From Nocardia altamirensis NBRC 108246 (lineage in GTDB: Bacteria > Actinomycetota > Actinomycetes > Mycobacteriales > Mycobacteriaceae), in the NCBI RefSeq assembly GCF_001612685.1, contig NZ_BDAY01000069.1, positions 1 through 64,000 on the forward strand: 64,000 nucleotides of DNA, in the 5' to 3' direction. The position numbers and the translations under genes were made by a program. The notes below the pieces were generated by a model that saw only the letters and a list, made by a program, of their open reading frames with translations, did no database searches and was not told the origin of the DNA. The first letter of the stretch is position 1, and each line of letters opens with the position of its first letter. Below are positions 44,991 through 54,825 of this stretch, in pieces.

Positions 44991-47281
44991 GCCACACTTG
45001 CCCCGAACAACTTCGGCAGCGTGCCCTCGTGTGCGGCACGCAGCTCGTCCATGGGGACGGAGAACTGCCCTTGCACCTCAATGGAATCCGCACCCTGGTC
45101 GACCACGCCGATGCGCGTCCACGGCAGTTCGCGCGCGGTGCACATCTTGGTGAACCGGGTCTCCTCCGAGCGCGGCACCGCGACGAGCACGCGACCCGCC
45201 GACTCGGAGAACAACGCGACGAACGGATCGACGCCCTCGGGAAGCAGCACGCGACACCCGGTTTCGCCGGCCAGCGCGGCCTCGACAACGGCCTGGATCA
45301 GCCCGCCCTCCGAAAGGTCGTGTGCGGCACTGATCATGCCGTCGCGCGATCCTGCGGTGAGCACCTCGGCGAGCAGCTGCTCGCGCGCGAAGTCGACCTT
45401 CGGCGGTACGCCGCCGAGGTGCTCGTGCACGACCTGGGACCAGATGGAGCCGTCGAACTCGTCGGCGGTGTCGCCGAGCAGGATCAGCGTCTCGCCCGGC
45501 TCGAGGCCGAGGCCGGTCGGGATGCGCCGGTGCACGTCGTCGATGACGCCGAGCACGCCGACCACCGGGGTCGGCAGGATGGCGGTCTGCCCGGTCTGGT
45601 TGTAGAAGCTCACGTTGCCGCCGGTGACCGGGATGCCAAGGGCGACACAGCCGTCCGCGAGGCCGCGGACGGCCTGCTGGAACTGCCACATCACGCCGGG
45701 ATCCTCGGGGGAACCGAAGTTCAGGCAGTTGGTGACGGCCTTCGGGGTGGCGCCGGTGGTGGCGACATTGCGGTAGGCCTCGGCCAGCGCCAGTTGCGCG
45801 CCGGTGTACGGATCCAGCTTGGTGTAGCGGCCGGACGCGTCGGTGGCCAGCGCGATGCCGCGGCCGGTCTGCTCGTCGATCCGGATGACGCCCGCGTCGG
45901 CGTGCTCGGCGAGCACGGTGTTGCCGCGCACGTAGCGGTCGTACTGCTCGGTGATCCACCTGCGGCTGCACAGCTGCGGGCTCGCCAGCATCTGCAGCAG
46001 GGTCGCGCGCAGTTCGTCGCCGGTCTTCGGGCGGGTCAACGCGGCTGTGCTGGCGGCGATCAGCGCGTCCTGCTCGTCCGGACGCCGCACCGGGCGCTCG
46101 TACACCGGGCCCTCGTGCGCGACGGTGCGCGGCGGCACGTCGACGACGGTCTCGCCGTGCCAGGTGATGACCAGCCGGTCGCCGTCGGTGACCTCACCGA
46201 TGTCGGTGGCGATCACATCCCACTTGCGGCAGACCGCCATGAACGCGTCCACGTTCTCCGGGGTGACGACCGCGCACATGCGCTCCTGCGATTCGCTGGA
46301 GAGCACCTCGGCCGGGGTCATGCCCTCGGCGCGCAGCGGAACCCGGTCGAGCGCGATGTGCATGCCGCCGTCGCCCGCGGCCGCCAGTTCCGAAGTGGCG
46401 CAGGACAGCCCGGCACCGCCGAGGTCCTGGATGCCGACCACCAGCTTGGCCGCGTACAGCTCGAGACAGCACTCGATGAGCACCTTCTCGGTGAACGGGT
46501 CGCCGACCTGCACGCTCGGCAGCTTCTTGCGCCCGGTGCCCGACTCGTCGCCGGAGAAGGTGTCCGAGGCGAGCACGGAGACGCCGCCGATGCCGTCGAG
46601 GCCGGTGCGCGCGCCGAACAGGATGATCTTGTTGCCGGTGCCGGAGGCGAAGGCGAGATGCAGATCCTCCACCCGCATCACACCGGCACACAGCGCGTTC
46701 ACCAACGGGTTGCCCTGGTAGGACGCGTCGAACACGGTCTCGCCACCGATATTCGGCAGGCCGAGCGAGTTGCCGTACCCGCCGACACCGCGCACAACGC
46801 CGTCCACCACGCGCCGGGTATCCGCCGCGTCCGCCGCGCCGAAGCGCAGCTGGTCCATCACCGCGATCGGCCTCGCGCCCATCGCCATGATGTCGCGCAC
46901 GATGCCGCCGACGCCAGTGGCCGCACCCTGGTAGGGCTCCACATAGGACGGGTGGTTGTGGCTCTCGACCTTGAAGGTGACCGCCCAGCCGTCGCCGACG
47001 TCGACGACGCCCGCGTTCTCGCCGATGCCTGCGAGCATCGAGGCCCGCATCTCCTCGGTGGTGGTCTGCCCGAAGTAGCGCAGGTGCACCTTCGACGACT
47101 TGTAGGAGCAGTGCTCGCTCCACATCACCGAGTACATCGCCAGTTCGGCGTCGGTCGGGCGGCGGCCGAGGATTTCCTTGATGCGCGCGTACTCGTCGTC
47201 CTTCAGACCCAGCTCTTTATAGGGTTGCGGCACGTCAGGAGATGCTGCGGCTGCGCTGACGGTGTCGACCTGCGGAGTCAC
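44987..47281 (-). CDS. purL: phosphoribosylformylglycinamidine synthase subunit PurL
   Basis: This is the ATP-dependent synthetase of the three-part FGAM synthase, which works with PurQ and PurS from the right end of the window. The 764-aa length is that of the small PurL type without a fused amidotransferase. Motifs include MWSEHCSYKSSKVHL, ESHNHPSYVEPYQGAATGVGG (in parts) and DLGGAGLSCATSELA. The start is a GTG. The stop overlaps the Abhydrolase_9 copy 2 start. Confidence 0.96.
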   Translation of the reverse strand: MTPQVDTVSAAAASPDVPQPYKELGLKDDEYARIKEILGRRPTDAELAMYSVMWSEHCSYKSSKVHLRYFGQTTTEEMRASMLAGIGENAGVVDVGDGWAVTFKVESHNHPSYVEPYQGAATGVGGIVRDIMAMGARPIAVMDQLRFGAADAADTRRVVDGVVRGVGGYGNSLGLPNIGGETVFDASYQGNPLVNALCAGVMRVEDLHLAFASGTGNKIILFGARTGLDGIGGVSVLASDTFSGDESGTGRKKLPSVQVGDPFTEKVLIECCLELYAAKLVVGIQDLGGAGLSCATSELAAAGDGGMHIALDRVPLRAEGMTPAEVLSSESQERMCAVVTPENVDAFMAVCRKWDVIATDIGEVTDGDRLVITWHGETVVDVPPRTVAHEGPVYERPVRRPDEQDALIAASTAALTRPKTGDELRATLLQMLASPQLCSRRWITEQYDRYVRGNTVLAEHADAGVIRIDEQTGRGIALATDASGRYTKLDPYTGAQLALAEAYRNVATTGATPKAVTNCLNFGSPEDPGVMWQFQQAVRGLADGCVALGIPVTGGNVSFYNQTGQTAILPTPVVGVLGVIDDVHRRIPTGLGLEPGETLILLGDTADEFDGSIWSQVVHEHLGGVPPKVDFAREQLLAEVLTAGSRDGMISAAHDLSEGGLIQAVVEAALAGETGCRVLLPEGVDPFVALFSESAGRVLVAVPRSEETRFTKMCTARELPWTRIGVVDQGADSIEVQGQFSVPMDELRAAHEGTLPKLFGASVA

Positions 47282-47409
47282 GGGGTGCAGTGTCCTTTCG
47301 ACATGATCGGGAGCGCTACGTGGTTACGCTGCGCCGCCGCCTCCACGCTCGACCCGATCGTGTCAGGGTCCTCTCGGGCCGGGAGCGCGAAGCTGGGGAT
47401 TCGCCTGGA

Positions 47410-47436
47410 AGTTTAGCCGTGACCGTTGACGGTCAC
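47410..47436 (-). promoter_or_regulatory. purL promoter with palindromic operator
   Basis: On the minus strand TAAACT (47415-47410) is a -10 about 130 nt upstream of the purL GTG. Upstream of it is a perfect palindrome, GTGACCGT tg ACGGTCAC (47419-47436), covering the spacer and -35 region. This is a position where a regulator would compete with polymerase. Confidence 0.5.
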
Positions 47437-47542
47437 CGGGCCGCATCGGACTCACGCCCGGTTCGCCGGATTCCTGTGCCTCAGGTCACAAGCCGCGCGG
47501 GTGAGCACGCGCGCCGACGGCGGTCACACCACCGGTCACAGA

Positions 47543-47548
47543 TACCCT
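47543..47548 (+). promoter_or_regulatory. -10 element of the mannosyltransferase gene, leaderless start
   Basis: TACCCT ends 6 nt before the GTG at 47555, with no Shine-Dalgarno. This element decides between the GTG and longer in-frame possibilities. Confidence 0.55.
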
Positions 47549-47554
47549 GGGCCC

Positions 47555-48859
47555 GTGAACGAACGATCGGGGATTGCGGATTCCGCTGAGCCGGTTGTCT
47601 CGAAGGACGAGCGGCCCGCCGCGACCTCCGAGCCTGCCGCGCCGCCGCGCGTTCCGATGACGCGCGAACAGCTGCGCTGGCTGCTCGTCGCGATCGGCCT
47701 GTTCGCGGTGTCTGCGGTCGTCTCGCTACTCGCCCACTGGTGGTCGGGCTACATCGATCTCCAGGTGTACCGCAACGGCGCCCGCGTCTGGCTCGACGAC
47801 GGTGAGCTGTACGGACCGATGCCGCCGGTCGCCGGGATCGGGCTGCCGTTCACCTATCCCCCGCTGGCCGCTTTGTTCTTCGCGCCGCTCGCGCTGATAC
47901 CGCTGGCCGTCGCCGAGGTGCTGGTGCTGGTGACCTCGCTGGTGAGCCTCGGCGTCACCCTGTGGCTGGTGCTGGCCAGGATCCGGCCCGAGCTGTCCCG
48001 AGTCAGCACCCTGACCATTGTCATCGGCGCGATCGCGGTGCTGCAGACTTTCGAGCCGCTGCGCCAGACCTTCGGCTTCGGCCAGATCAACCTGGTGCTG
48101 ATGGCCGCGATCACCCTGGATTGCCTGGTGCGCAAGCCGTTCTGGCCGCGCGGCATGCTGATCGGCATCGCAGTGTCGGTGAAGCTGATTCCCGGCGGAT
48201 ATCTGCTGTACTTTCTGCTGCGCCGGGATTGGAAGGCAGCGGGCACGCTGATCGTGTCCGCGATCGCCGCGATCGGCCTCGGATTCCTGCTGTTTCCCAA
48301 GGATTCGGCCGAATACTGGTTCCACACGCTCGCCGACACCGGGCGGATCGGCCCGCCCTATTTCGCGGGCAACCAGTCGATCAAGGGCATGGTGTTCCGC
48401 CTCGGCCTCGACGACTCGCTGGCCACCCTGCTGTGGATCGCGCTGTCCCTGGTGGCCGTCGCGCTCGCGGCGGTGTGGATGCATCGGCTGATCGGCGCAG
48501 GCGCGACGGTGGCCGCGCTGATGGTGAATGCCGCGGCGGTGCTGCTGGTTTCGCCGATCTCCTGGTCGCACCACTGGGTGTGGATCGCACCCGCGCTTGT
48601 GGTGACGGCGGACGCGATCGTGCGCGGCAGACGTAACCCGCGACTGCTCTGGGCGGTCGGTGTGATGACGGTGATGTTCATCATCGGGCCGCAGTGGCTG
48701 CTGCCGCACGCCGGGGACAAAGAGCTCGACTGGGCGTGGTGGCAGCAGCTCATCGGCAGCAGCTATGTGCTCGCGACCCTCGCGGTGTTCGTCGTCGCTG
48801 TCGCGACCTATCGCCCGGCGACCGTAGGGGTGAGGAAGGCGGCCAGCGCCGCCGCGTAG
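47555..48859 (+). CDS. DUF2029/GT87 polyprenol-phosphate-mannose-type mannosyltransferase
   Basis: The 434-aa integral membrane glycosyltransferase of the GT-C fold has about ten helices. The first extracytoplasmic loop carries the likely catalytic aspartate (GYIDLQVYRNGARVW), followed by GIGLPFTYPPLAALFFAPLA (in part). Relatives add mannose to phosphatidylinositol mannosides or lipomannan in mycobacteria. Which acceptor this one uses is not visible. The 3' end overlaps the convergent M18 peptidase gene by 52 bp. Confidence 0.85.
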   Translation: MNERSGIADSAEPVVSKDERPAATSEPAAPPRVPMTREQLRWLLVAIGLFAVSAVVSLLAHWWSGYIDLQVYRNGARVWLDDGELYGPMPPVAGIGLPFTYPPLAALFFAPLALIPLAVAEVLVLVTSLVSLGVTLWLVLARIRPELSRVSTLTIVIGAIAVLQTFEPLRQTFGFGQINLVLMAAITLDCLVRKPFWPRGMLIGIAVSVKLIPGGYLLYFLLRRDWKAAGTLIVSAIAAIGLGFLLFPKDSAEYWFHTLADTGRIGPPYFAGNQSIKGMVFRLGLDDSLATLLWIALSLVAVALAAVWMHRLIGAGATVAALMVNAAAVLLVSPISWSHHWVWIAPALVVTADAIVRGRRNPRLLWAVGVMTVMFIIGPQWLLPHAGDKELDWAWWQQLIGSSYVLATLAVFVVAVATYRPATVGVRKAASAAA

Positions 48860-50106
48860 GCAGGAACGTCTGCGGCGCCCATCATTTCGCGCGCCGAGTG
48901 CATGGCCAGCTGGGCCGCGCCCACGTCGACGGTCGTCATCCCGGTGCCTGCCGCGGTCATCGGGCCGATGGTCGATCCACAAGGCAGATCGGCGCGATGC
49001 ACGTAGCGCTGCAACGGAACTCCGGCCTGCGCGCAGGCCAGCGCGAACGCGCCTGCCCCCGCCGCGTCGGTGGCGTAACGCAGGTTCTGGTTGACCTTGA
49101 GCACCGGTCCCGCGTTCACCGCGATGCGATGCGCAGGCTCGTGCCGGTCCGCGTAGTTGGGGTGCGTCGCATGCGCCATATCGCCGGACGCACAGACCGA
49201 ACCGGACAGCGCGGCAAGGAATTCGGCGCGGCCGCCACCGCGTGCGAGCACGATCCGCTCCAGCACCGTCGACAACAGATCGGATTGGGCGCCGCGATCG
49301 GACTGGCTGCCGACCTCCTCGTGATCGAACATGGCGAGCACCGGAATGGCCGCACCTGGCTCGTCGATCGCGGCGAGGAAGGCCTGCAGGCCCGCGTAGC
49401 AGGTGCCCTGGTTGTCCAGTCGCGGCGCGCTGACCAGATCGCGGTCGCGCCCGACGATCCCGCTCGGCGTCAGATCATGGGTCATCAGTTCCCAGCCGAG
49501 CACGGCTGCTGGATCGACCTCGGCGTACTCGGCGACGAACCCCAGGAACGAGCGCGGTTCGCGGCCGACCCCCCACACCGCGTTGACGTGCCGCTGCGGA
49601 TCCAGCGTGACGCCCTTGCGGTCGTCGGACAGGTGGATGGCCAGCTGCGGCACCCGCAGGATCGGCTCGTCGATGCGAACAAGCCGCTCGCCCACCGTGT
49701 CTCCGTCGCGCACGCTCAACCGGCCGGAGATGCCGAGCTCCCGGTCCAGCCAAGAGTTGAGCCAGGCGCCGCCGTATGGCTCGAGACCGACCAGCTGCCA
49801 CCCGGCCGATGCCAGGTCGGGATGCTGCTTGACGCGCAGGTTCGGGCTGTCGGTGTGCGCGCCGACCACCCGGAACGGGGTCGGTCCCGTCGCATCCGCC
49901 GTCGCCCAGGCGATCAGCGAGCCGCCGCGCACCACATAGTGTTTGCTCGGGCCGTCCGACGGCCACTGCTGCCCCTCGGCGAGCTCGGTGAATCCGTGTG
50001 CCGCCAGCTCGCGTGCCACCGTCTGGCAGACGTGGAACGGCGAGGGCGACGCATCGATGAAGGCGCAGAGTCCGGCGGCGGTGGCGGCGGTAGCGGAGAC
50101 GGGCAT
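48808..50106 (-). CDS. pepC: M18 family aminopeptidase
   Basis: This 432-aa zinc aminopeptidase is orthologous in position to mycobacterial Rv0800. Metal and active-site motifs are in order: GAHTDSPNLRVK, DNQGTCYAGLQAF, FDHEEVGSQSDRGAQS and MAHATHPNYADRHEP. It should trim N-terminal residues from cytoplasmic peptides. Its last 17 codons overlap the end of the mannosyltransferase gene on the other strand. Confidence 0.92.
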   Translation of the reverse strand: MPVSATAATAAGLCAFIDASPSPFHVCQTVARELAAHGFTELAEGQQWPSDGPSKHYVVRGGSLIAWATADATGPTPFRVVGAHTDSPNLRVKQHPDLASAGWQLVGLEPYGGAWLNSWLDRELGISGRLSVRDGDTVGERLVRIDEPILRVPQLAIHLSDDRKGVTLDPQRHVNAVWGVGREPRSFLGFVAEYAEVDPAAVLGWELMTHDLTPSGIVGRDRDLVSAPRLDNQGTCYAGLQAFLAAIDEPGAAIPVLAMFDHEEVGSQSDRGAQSDLLSTVLERIVLARGGGRAEFLAALSGSVCASGDMAHATHPNYADRHEPAHRIAVNAGPVLKVNQNLRYATDAAGAGAFALACAQAGVPLQRYVHRADLPCGSTIGPMTAAGTGMTTVDVGAAQLAMHSAREMMGAADVPAYAAALAAFLTPTVAGR

Positions 50107-50153
50107 CCCTGAATCCTAGGCACCGACGGGTCCGGTGACCCGTCGGCGCGTGG

Positions 50154-51605
50154 TCACTTGGTGCGGAGGGTGAGGCCCGGATTGTCCCGCAGCACAGTGC
50201 TGATCGGCTGGCCGAGCAGCACGGGGAGGTGACCACAGCTGCCGTCCAGCGGCGTGATGTGCGTGATGATGGCGCTGTTGATCCCGACCGCCTTGGTGCC
50301 CGCCATGATCGGCCCGCCGCTGTCGCCCTGATGACCGCACAGGGTGGTGTAGAACATGTCCTCCACCCGGATGACTTCGGCGTCGTGGCCGGGGATGCCG
50401 CGCAGCATGGCGGTCTGGTTGGCGGCGATCACAATGCCGCAGGAGTACCCGGACCGGAATCCGGACTTGCAGATGGCGCTGCCCGCGATCGGTTCGGTCG
50501 TGCCATCGATGCGCACCACCTGTCGCCCGTCGGTCCCGACGCTGACCGGCGAGCGCGGCCTGCCGCTGCTGCCCGCCTCCAACTCCTCGTTGCTGCTTCC
50601 GGTGGCGACCGACGGGGTGGCAGGCGAGAGCTTGCCCGCCGAGACCAGGTTGTTCTGGAACCGCTTCGCGGACTCCTTGTTGATGCGCAGGATCCCGTAG
50701 TCGTGCGGGGCGAAGCTGGAACTGTCGAAATGACCGAGTTCGGCGCCGTGCTTGACCTTCTCGCCCTGCGGCAGCTTCATGCCGTCCTGCGCGGCGAAGG
50801 TGGCGAAAACCCGCTGGGGTTCCTTCGTCCGGTCGGCCTCATCGACGAGGTTGTTCGGATCGCAATGTCCCGCGGTGATGTTCACCGCGTTGCCGTCGGC
50901 ATCGGTGCCGTTGAAACCGTAGGAGCAGCGATGGGTTTCGCTGCCGACCACGATGGCGTAGGACTGGCCGCCGACGATGTCGCTGCCGGTGAGGTCCTCG
51001 CCCGCGATGGCCTGCGCCGTGAGTGGCGTGTTGTCCGGCCTGGCTTCCAGCGGCAGCGCATTCACCGACCGGACCGGTCCCACCTCGGCCGGGAACTGCA
51101 CGTCCTTGGCCAGGCGCACCGCGAGACTGTTGGCGGCTACGTCGATGCCGTACCCGGCAATCGATTGGACGGTGGTGGTGGACTGCCCGACCAGCCAGCG
51201 CTCGAAGGTGCTGCGGCGGTTCCGCAGGGTGGCCTCGCTGTCGGCCACCGACTCCACGGCGAATCCCGCCGCTTGCGCGGCCGCCCGTGCGTTCTCCGCG
51301 CTCACCCCATCGGTGAGCGAGACGACCGGACGGCCGCCGTCCATCCGGATTCCGGCGAAGGCGGCCGGGTGCGCGAGCCGGGCGGTCTTGGCGAACTCGG
51401 CAAGTCGATGCGTGATGTCGACCCGTTGCAGGTACTCGGCCGGGTCGATGCCGAGGTCCCGTTTCACGGCGTCGATCAGCCCCTGTGGCAGCGCGGCCGA
51501 ATCGGGTTCCGGGACCGCCGCAGCGGGGTACCCGACCGATCCGGCCACGGCTAGTGCGACACAGCAACCCAGCGCCGCACGGCGCGCACGGGTACCGAAC
51601 TTCAT
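50154..51605 (-). CDS. secreted S1 family serine protease with propeptide
   Basis: The 483-aa preproprotein has a signal peptide (CCVALAVAGSVGYPAAA), a pro-region of about 160 residues and a chymotrypsin-fold domain. The triad is visible as His in NITAGHCDP, Asp in PHDYGILRIN and Ser in HQGDSGGPIM. The layout resembles streptogrisin and alpha-lytic type proteases, in which the pro-region assists folding. AGGAGG lies 8 nt before the ATG. Adjacent genes do not share an evident pathway. Confidence 0.9.
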   Translation of the reverse strand: MKFGTRARRAALGCCVALAVAGSVGYPAAAVPEPDSAALPQGLIDAVKRDLGIDPAEYLQRVDITHRLAEFAKTARLAHPAAFAGIRMDGGRPVVSLTDGVSAENARAAAQAAGFAVESVADSEATLRNRRSTFERWLVGQSTTTVQSIAGYGIDVAANSLAVRLAKDVQFPAEVGPVRSVNALPLEARPDNTPLTAQAIAGEDLTGSDIVGGQSYAIVVGSETHRCSYGFNGTDADGNAVNITAGHCDPNNLVDEADRTKEPQRVFATFAAQDGMKLPQGEKVKHGAELGHFDSSSFAPHDYGILRINKESAKRFQNNLVSAGKLSPATPSVATGSSNEELEAGSSGRPRSPVSVGTDGRQVVRIDGTTEPIAGSAICKSGFRSGYSCGIVIAANQTAMLRGIPGHDAEVIRVEDMFYTTLCGHQGDSGGPIMAGTKAVGINSAIITHITPLDGSCGHLPVLLGQPISTVLRDNPGLTLRTK

Positions 51606-51716
51606 TCGAGCTGCCTCCTGACGAACACGACAGTGGGACAGCCGCTGATGCTATAGTCACACCAGTCACAAAACGGACCAAACGGTCCCGTCGCGTGTCG
51701 GCGGAACCGGTGGCTG

Positions 51717-52925
51717 TTATGCGGGGGCGGCCAGCGCGGTGCGCAACGACACCCGGCCGCCGGTGAGCAGCACGGCATTGCCGTAGATCCGGCCGGCGAG
51801 CCGCGCGACCAGTGCGATGGTCAGCACCATCAGACCGAACGCGCACAGCATCTGCCAGCCGGGCACCTCGTAGGCCGCCCGCATCGGCATCAGCACCGGA
51901 GAGAACAGCGGAATCATCGACAGCACCGTCAGCGACGTGCCGTGCGGATCCGCCGGAACCATCGTCTGCCCGACCAGATACGCCGCGATCACCAACACCG
52001 ACACCGGAACCGCCACCGCCGCGAGATCCTCCTGCCGCGACACCAGCGACGCGGCCGCCGCGATCACCAGGGCATACAGGAAGTAGCCGAGCAGGTACCA
52101 GAGCACCGCCCAGCCGACAACACCGCCGATCACCGTCGCCGAAAGATCAAGCACGCCAGTGGCGAAGGCGGTACCGAGACCGACCGCCGCGAGCACCGCG
52201 ACCTGGATGATGGTCACGATCCCGATGCCGAGCACCTTGCCCGCCAACAGTTCCCACGGCCGGATCGTCGCAAGCAACAGCTCCACAATGCGATTGGCCT
52301 TCTCCTCCACCACGCCCTGTCCGGTCAGCTGAATGCTGATCAGCAGCATCACGTAGGTGAGAATGCCGACCACCGCCGAAACGCCGACTCGCGCGCCCTG
52401 ATGCTCCTCGCCCGATTCCAGCGGCTGCACGGCGACCTTCGCCTCGGCGATCGCCTGCTCGACCGTCGCCGGATCCCCACCGAGCCAACTGATTTCCTGA
52501 TGCAACGCGGCCTGCCGCACGACCAGGCCGAACGCGGTCCGAAGCCCGTCCGGCAGCGACGATTTCACCACCACCTGCAGCTGCCCGTTCGACGTTCCGA
52601 CGAGCAACGCCGCCAGATCGCCTGCGCGCACCTGCTGCTCACCGGCATCGCGGTCGATCACCACGGTCTCGATCGGCTGCCCAGACGCCTGGCCCGCGGC
52701 GGCGAGCAACGGCTGGAACTGCGCCGTATCCGCCGTCATCCCAACCTTTTCCGGCTCCGCGGCGTTGCCTTGGCCGAGGAAGTGGAACACCAGCACCGTG
52801 CCGACAACGGCGAGTACCAGCACCGCCGTGATCGCGGCAAAGGCTTTCGACCTGACCCTGGTGTTGATCTCCCGCGTTGCGACGATCTGGATCGCCTGCA
52901 CCGACGAAACGTGATCACTGCTCAT
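51717..52925 (-). CDS. ABC-2 type permease (NatB-like)
   Basis: This 402-aa membrane subunit has an N-terminal helix, an extracytoplasmic domain of about 140 residues and about five further helices. The pattern EKANRIVELLLATIRPWELLAGK (in parts: EKANRIVELLLAT, RPWELLAGKVLG) is typical of NatB/ABC-2 exporters. The start overlaps the ATPase stop (ATGA). The substrate is unknown. Na+ or small-molecule export are possibilities. Confidence 0.9.
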   Translation of the reverse strand: MSSDHVSSVQAIQIVATREINTRVRSKAFAAITAVLVLAVVGTVLVFHFLGQGNAAEPEKVGMTADTAQFQPLLAAAGQASGQPIETVVIDRDAGEQQVRAGDLAALLVGTSNGQLQVVVKSSLPDGLRTAFGLVVRQAALHQEISWLGGDPATVEQAIAEAKVAVQPLESGEEHQGARVGVSAVVGILTYVMLLISIQLTGQGVVEEKANRIVELLLATIRPWELLAGKVLGIGIVTIIQVAVLAAVGLGTAFATGVLDLSATVIGGVVGWAVLWYLLGYFLYALVIAAAASLVSRQEDLAAVAVPVSVLVIAAYLVGQTMVPADPHGTSLTVLSMIPLFSPVLMPMRAAYEVPGWQMLCAFGLMVLTIALVARLAGRIYGNAVLLTGGRVSLRTALAAPA

Positions 52926-53833
52926 GCCGCCGCCTCCACCTTCGGGTCCGCCGTCGCGTCCCGGAACAAATCGGTCAAAGTGGGCACTACTCGGCCGAAT
53001 TCGCGCACCGGCCCGGCGGCCATCGCGGTCGCGAGGATGTAGTCGTCTTCGGCGTGGTCATCGAGGCGAAGGATCCAGCGGGACGCCTCGCGGCCGTCCA
53101 CAGAGACGCCGGGCATGCGGGTGATCAGGTCGTCGTCGAGGCCGGGTGCATCGATCACGACCCGCGCCGGGCCACGACTGCGCAGTTCGTCCACGGTCCC
53201 GCAGGCCACCATGGTGCCGTTGCGGACGATGCCGACGCGGTCGCAGATCCGTTCGACCAGATCGAGCTGATGCGACGAGAACAGCACGGGGCTACCGCGT
53301 TCCACGCTGCGTTCGCGCAGCACCGCGCTCATCACGTCCACCGCAACGGGATCCAGCCCGGAGAACGGCTCGTCCAGCACCAGGATGTCGGGATTGTGCA
53401 CGAGCGCCGTCGCCAGTTGCACCCGTTGCTGATTGCCGAGGCTGAGTTTCAAAACATCGTCCTCGGCCCGCTTTTCGATGCCGAGCCGCATCATCCACAG
53501 CTCCGCGGCCGACGATGCCTCGAACTGCGAAAGACCATGCAGCCGAGCGAAGTACTGCAGTTGCGCGCCGACCTTCATCCTCGGGTACAGCCCGCGCTCC
53601 TCCGGCATGTAGCCGATGCGCCGCCGCGCGGCCAGATCCACGGGCTTGCCTTCCCACCTGACCTCTCCGGCATCGGCGGCCATCACGCCCATGATGAGGC
53701 GCATCGTTGTGGTCTTGCCCGCCCCGTTGGAGCCGACGAACCCGAAGAGCTCACCGGGGCGCACATCGAATGTCATGTCGGACAACGCGACAAAGTCTCC
53801 ATACCGCTTGCTCAAACCTGCAATCTCCAACAC
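52922..53833 (-). CDS. ABC transporter ATP-binding protein (NatA-like)
   Basis: This is the ATPase partner of the ABC-2 permease, 303 aa. Walker A is GSNGAGKTT, the signature is LSLGNQQRV (LSxGN variant of this subfamily), Walker B is ILVLDEPFSGLD, and the H-loop is SSHQLD. A C-terminal DUF4162-type domain follows. The GTG at VLEIAGLSKRYG is chosen from family alignment. An upstream extension of 33 residues is Arg-rich and unlikely. Confidence 0.88.
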   Translation of the reverse strand: MLEIAGLSKRYGDFVALSDMTFDVRPGELFGFVGSNGAGKTTTMRLIMGVMAADAGEVRWEGKPVDLAARRRIGYMPEERGLYPRMKVGAQLQYFARLHGLSQFEASSAAELWMMRLGIEKRAEDDVLKLSLGNQQRVQLATALVHNPDILVLDEPFSGLDPVAVDVMSAVLRERSVERGSPVLFSSHQLDLVERICDRVGIVRNGTMVACGTVDELRSRGPARVVIDAPGLDDDLITRMPGVSVDGREASRWILRLDDHAEDDYILATAMAAGPVREFGRVVPTLTDLFRDATADPKVEAAA

Positions 53834-54326
53834 GCGAACTTCGCTACCTTCCGTTCGTCGCACGATCGTCTTCGCGTCCACGCGGGCACGCCGTCGCCGT
53901 GAACTCCACCGGCGAGCGCCGCTGCGGGGCACGGCGACACCATGCCAGAAACAACGTATTCCGCCCGTTCAACACACCGAAATGCTCGGCCATCGCCGAA
54001 TGTGAATCACCGCTCGTCACCTTATGGCGTTTGCAAGATTGCGCGGTCGAATACGTTTATACCGCACAACCTTCCGCCTAAATATCGGCCTGGTCGTTCG
54101 CAATCCGAGAACCAGCCGTACTCCGGAGAACCATTCTAATCGTCACGGTGACGACGACCGCTGCGGATTCGACGAACCGGCCGCATTCGGTCACGACGCA
54201 ACGGCTTTCGCGACAACCCGGCTACAGATATGTGGGCTGTCTTCCCATACCGCAAGTGCTTTGTTGAGTACCATCACGCCGGGTCGCTGACCCACATAGT
54301 CGAACGAACTACATGAAGGGTGCTAC
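53834..54326. other. divergent spacer, ABC exporter / hemophore-like gene
   Basis: About 490 bp with no convincing gene and lower GC than its neighbours. Near the right end are a short hairpin (GGGTC gct GACCC, about 54283-54295) and an imperfect inverted repeat (TAGTCG aa CGAACTA, about 54298-54312) directly upstream of the hemophore-like gene, probably part of its control region. I see no classical iron box. Confidence 0.4.
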
Positions 54327-54704
54327 ATGACGATGCGCAAAACCAGGTACACCATCGCCGCACTGGCGATCGGCGGATTCTCAACGGCCGCCGCACTGTT
54401 CGGATCGGGTGCCGCTTCCGCCAGCCTGATCGACGACATGGCGCCGCTGCTGACGACGACATGCTCATTCAGTCAGATCGATGCCGCAATTCACGACGTG
54501 GCACCGGAGGCAGCGGCACGGCTCGATGCAGCGCCGATCCAGAAGGGCGCACTGCAAATGATGATCTCGCAGCCCGCCGAACAGCGCGCGGCAATGTACA
54601 AGACGCTGTCCGACAACCGGGAGCAGGTCGGCACGATGACCGGCTTCAATCCCGAGGCCGGTCCAGTTATGCGCCAGGCCGCAGCGACCTGCCACACCTT
54701 CTGA
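54327..54704 (+). CDS. hemophore-like secreted protein
   Basis: The 125-aa precursor has a cleavable signal peptide (TIAALAIGGFSTAAALFGSGAASA, end at ASA-SLIDD). A helical domain follows with two cysteines, TTTCSF and AATCHTF, that should form a disulfide. It resembles the mycobacterial hemophore-related family (Rv0203-like), which binds haem outside the cell. The usual aromatic haem contacts are not certain. A GAAGGG lies before the ATG, and a second ATG two codons in is possible. Confidence 0.8.
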   Translation: MTMRKTRYTIAALAIGGFSTAAALFGSGAASASLIDDMAPLLTTTCSFSQIDAAIHDVAPEAAARLDAAPIQKGALQMMISQPAEQRAAMYKTLSDNREQVGTMTGFNPEAGPVMRQAAATCHTF

Positions 54705-54825
54705 CCTGCGCAGACACTGATGGTGCCGCGAGTAGGCACAATCGTTGCTATGCCCAGCTTTTCGAGATGCCGAGTACCGCAGAGATAGACGGTCGCAATA
54801 GCCATATCCACCCGATGCGAAAAAG

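Noticed and set aside
45029..47416. 795-codon open frame opposite purL
   Set aside because: Shadow of purL: no motifs, and His/Arg/Ala-rich.
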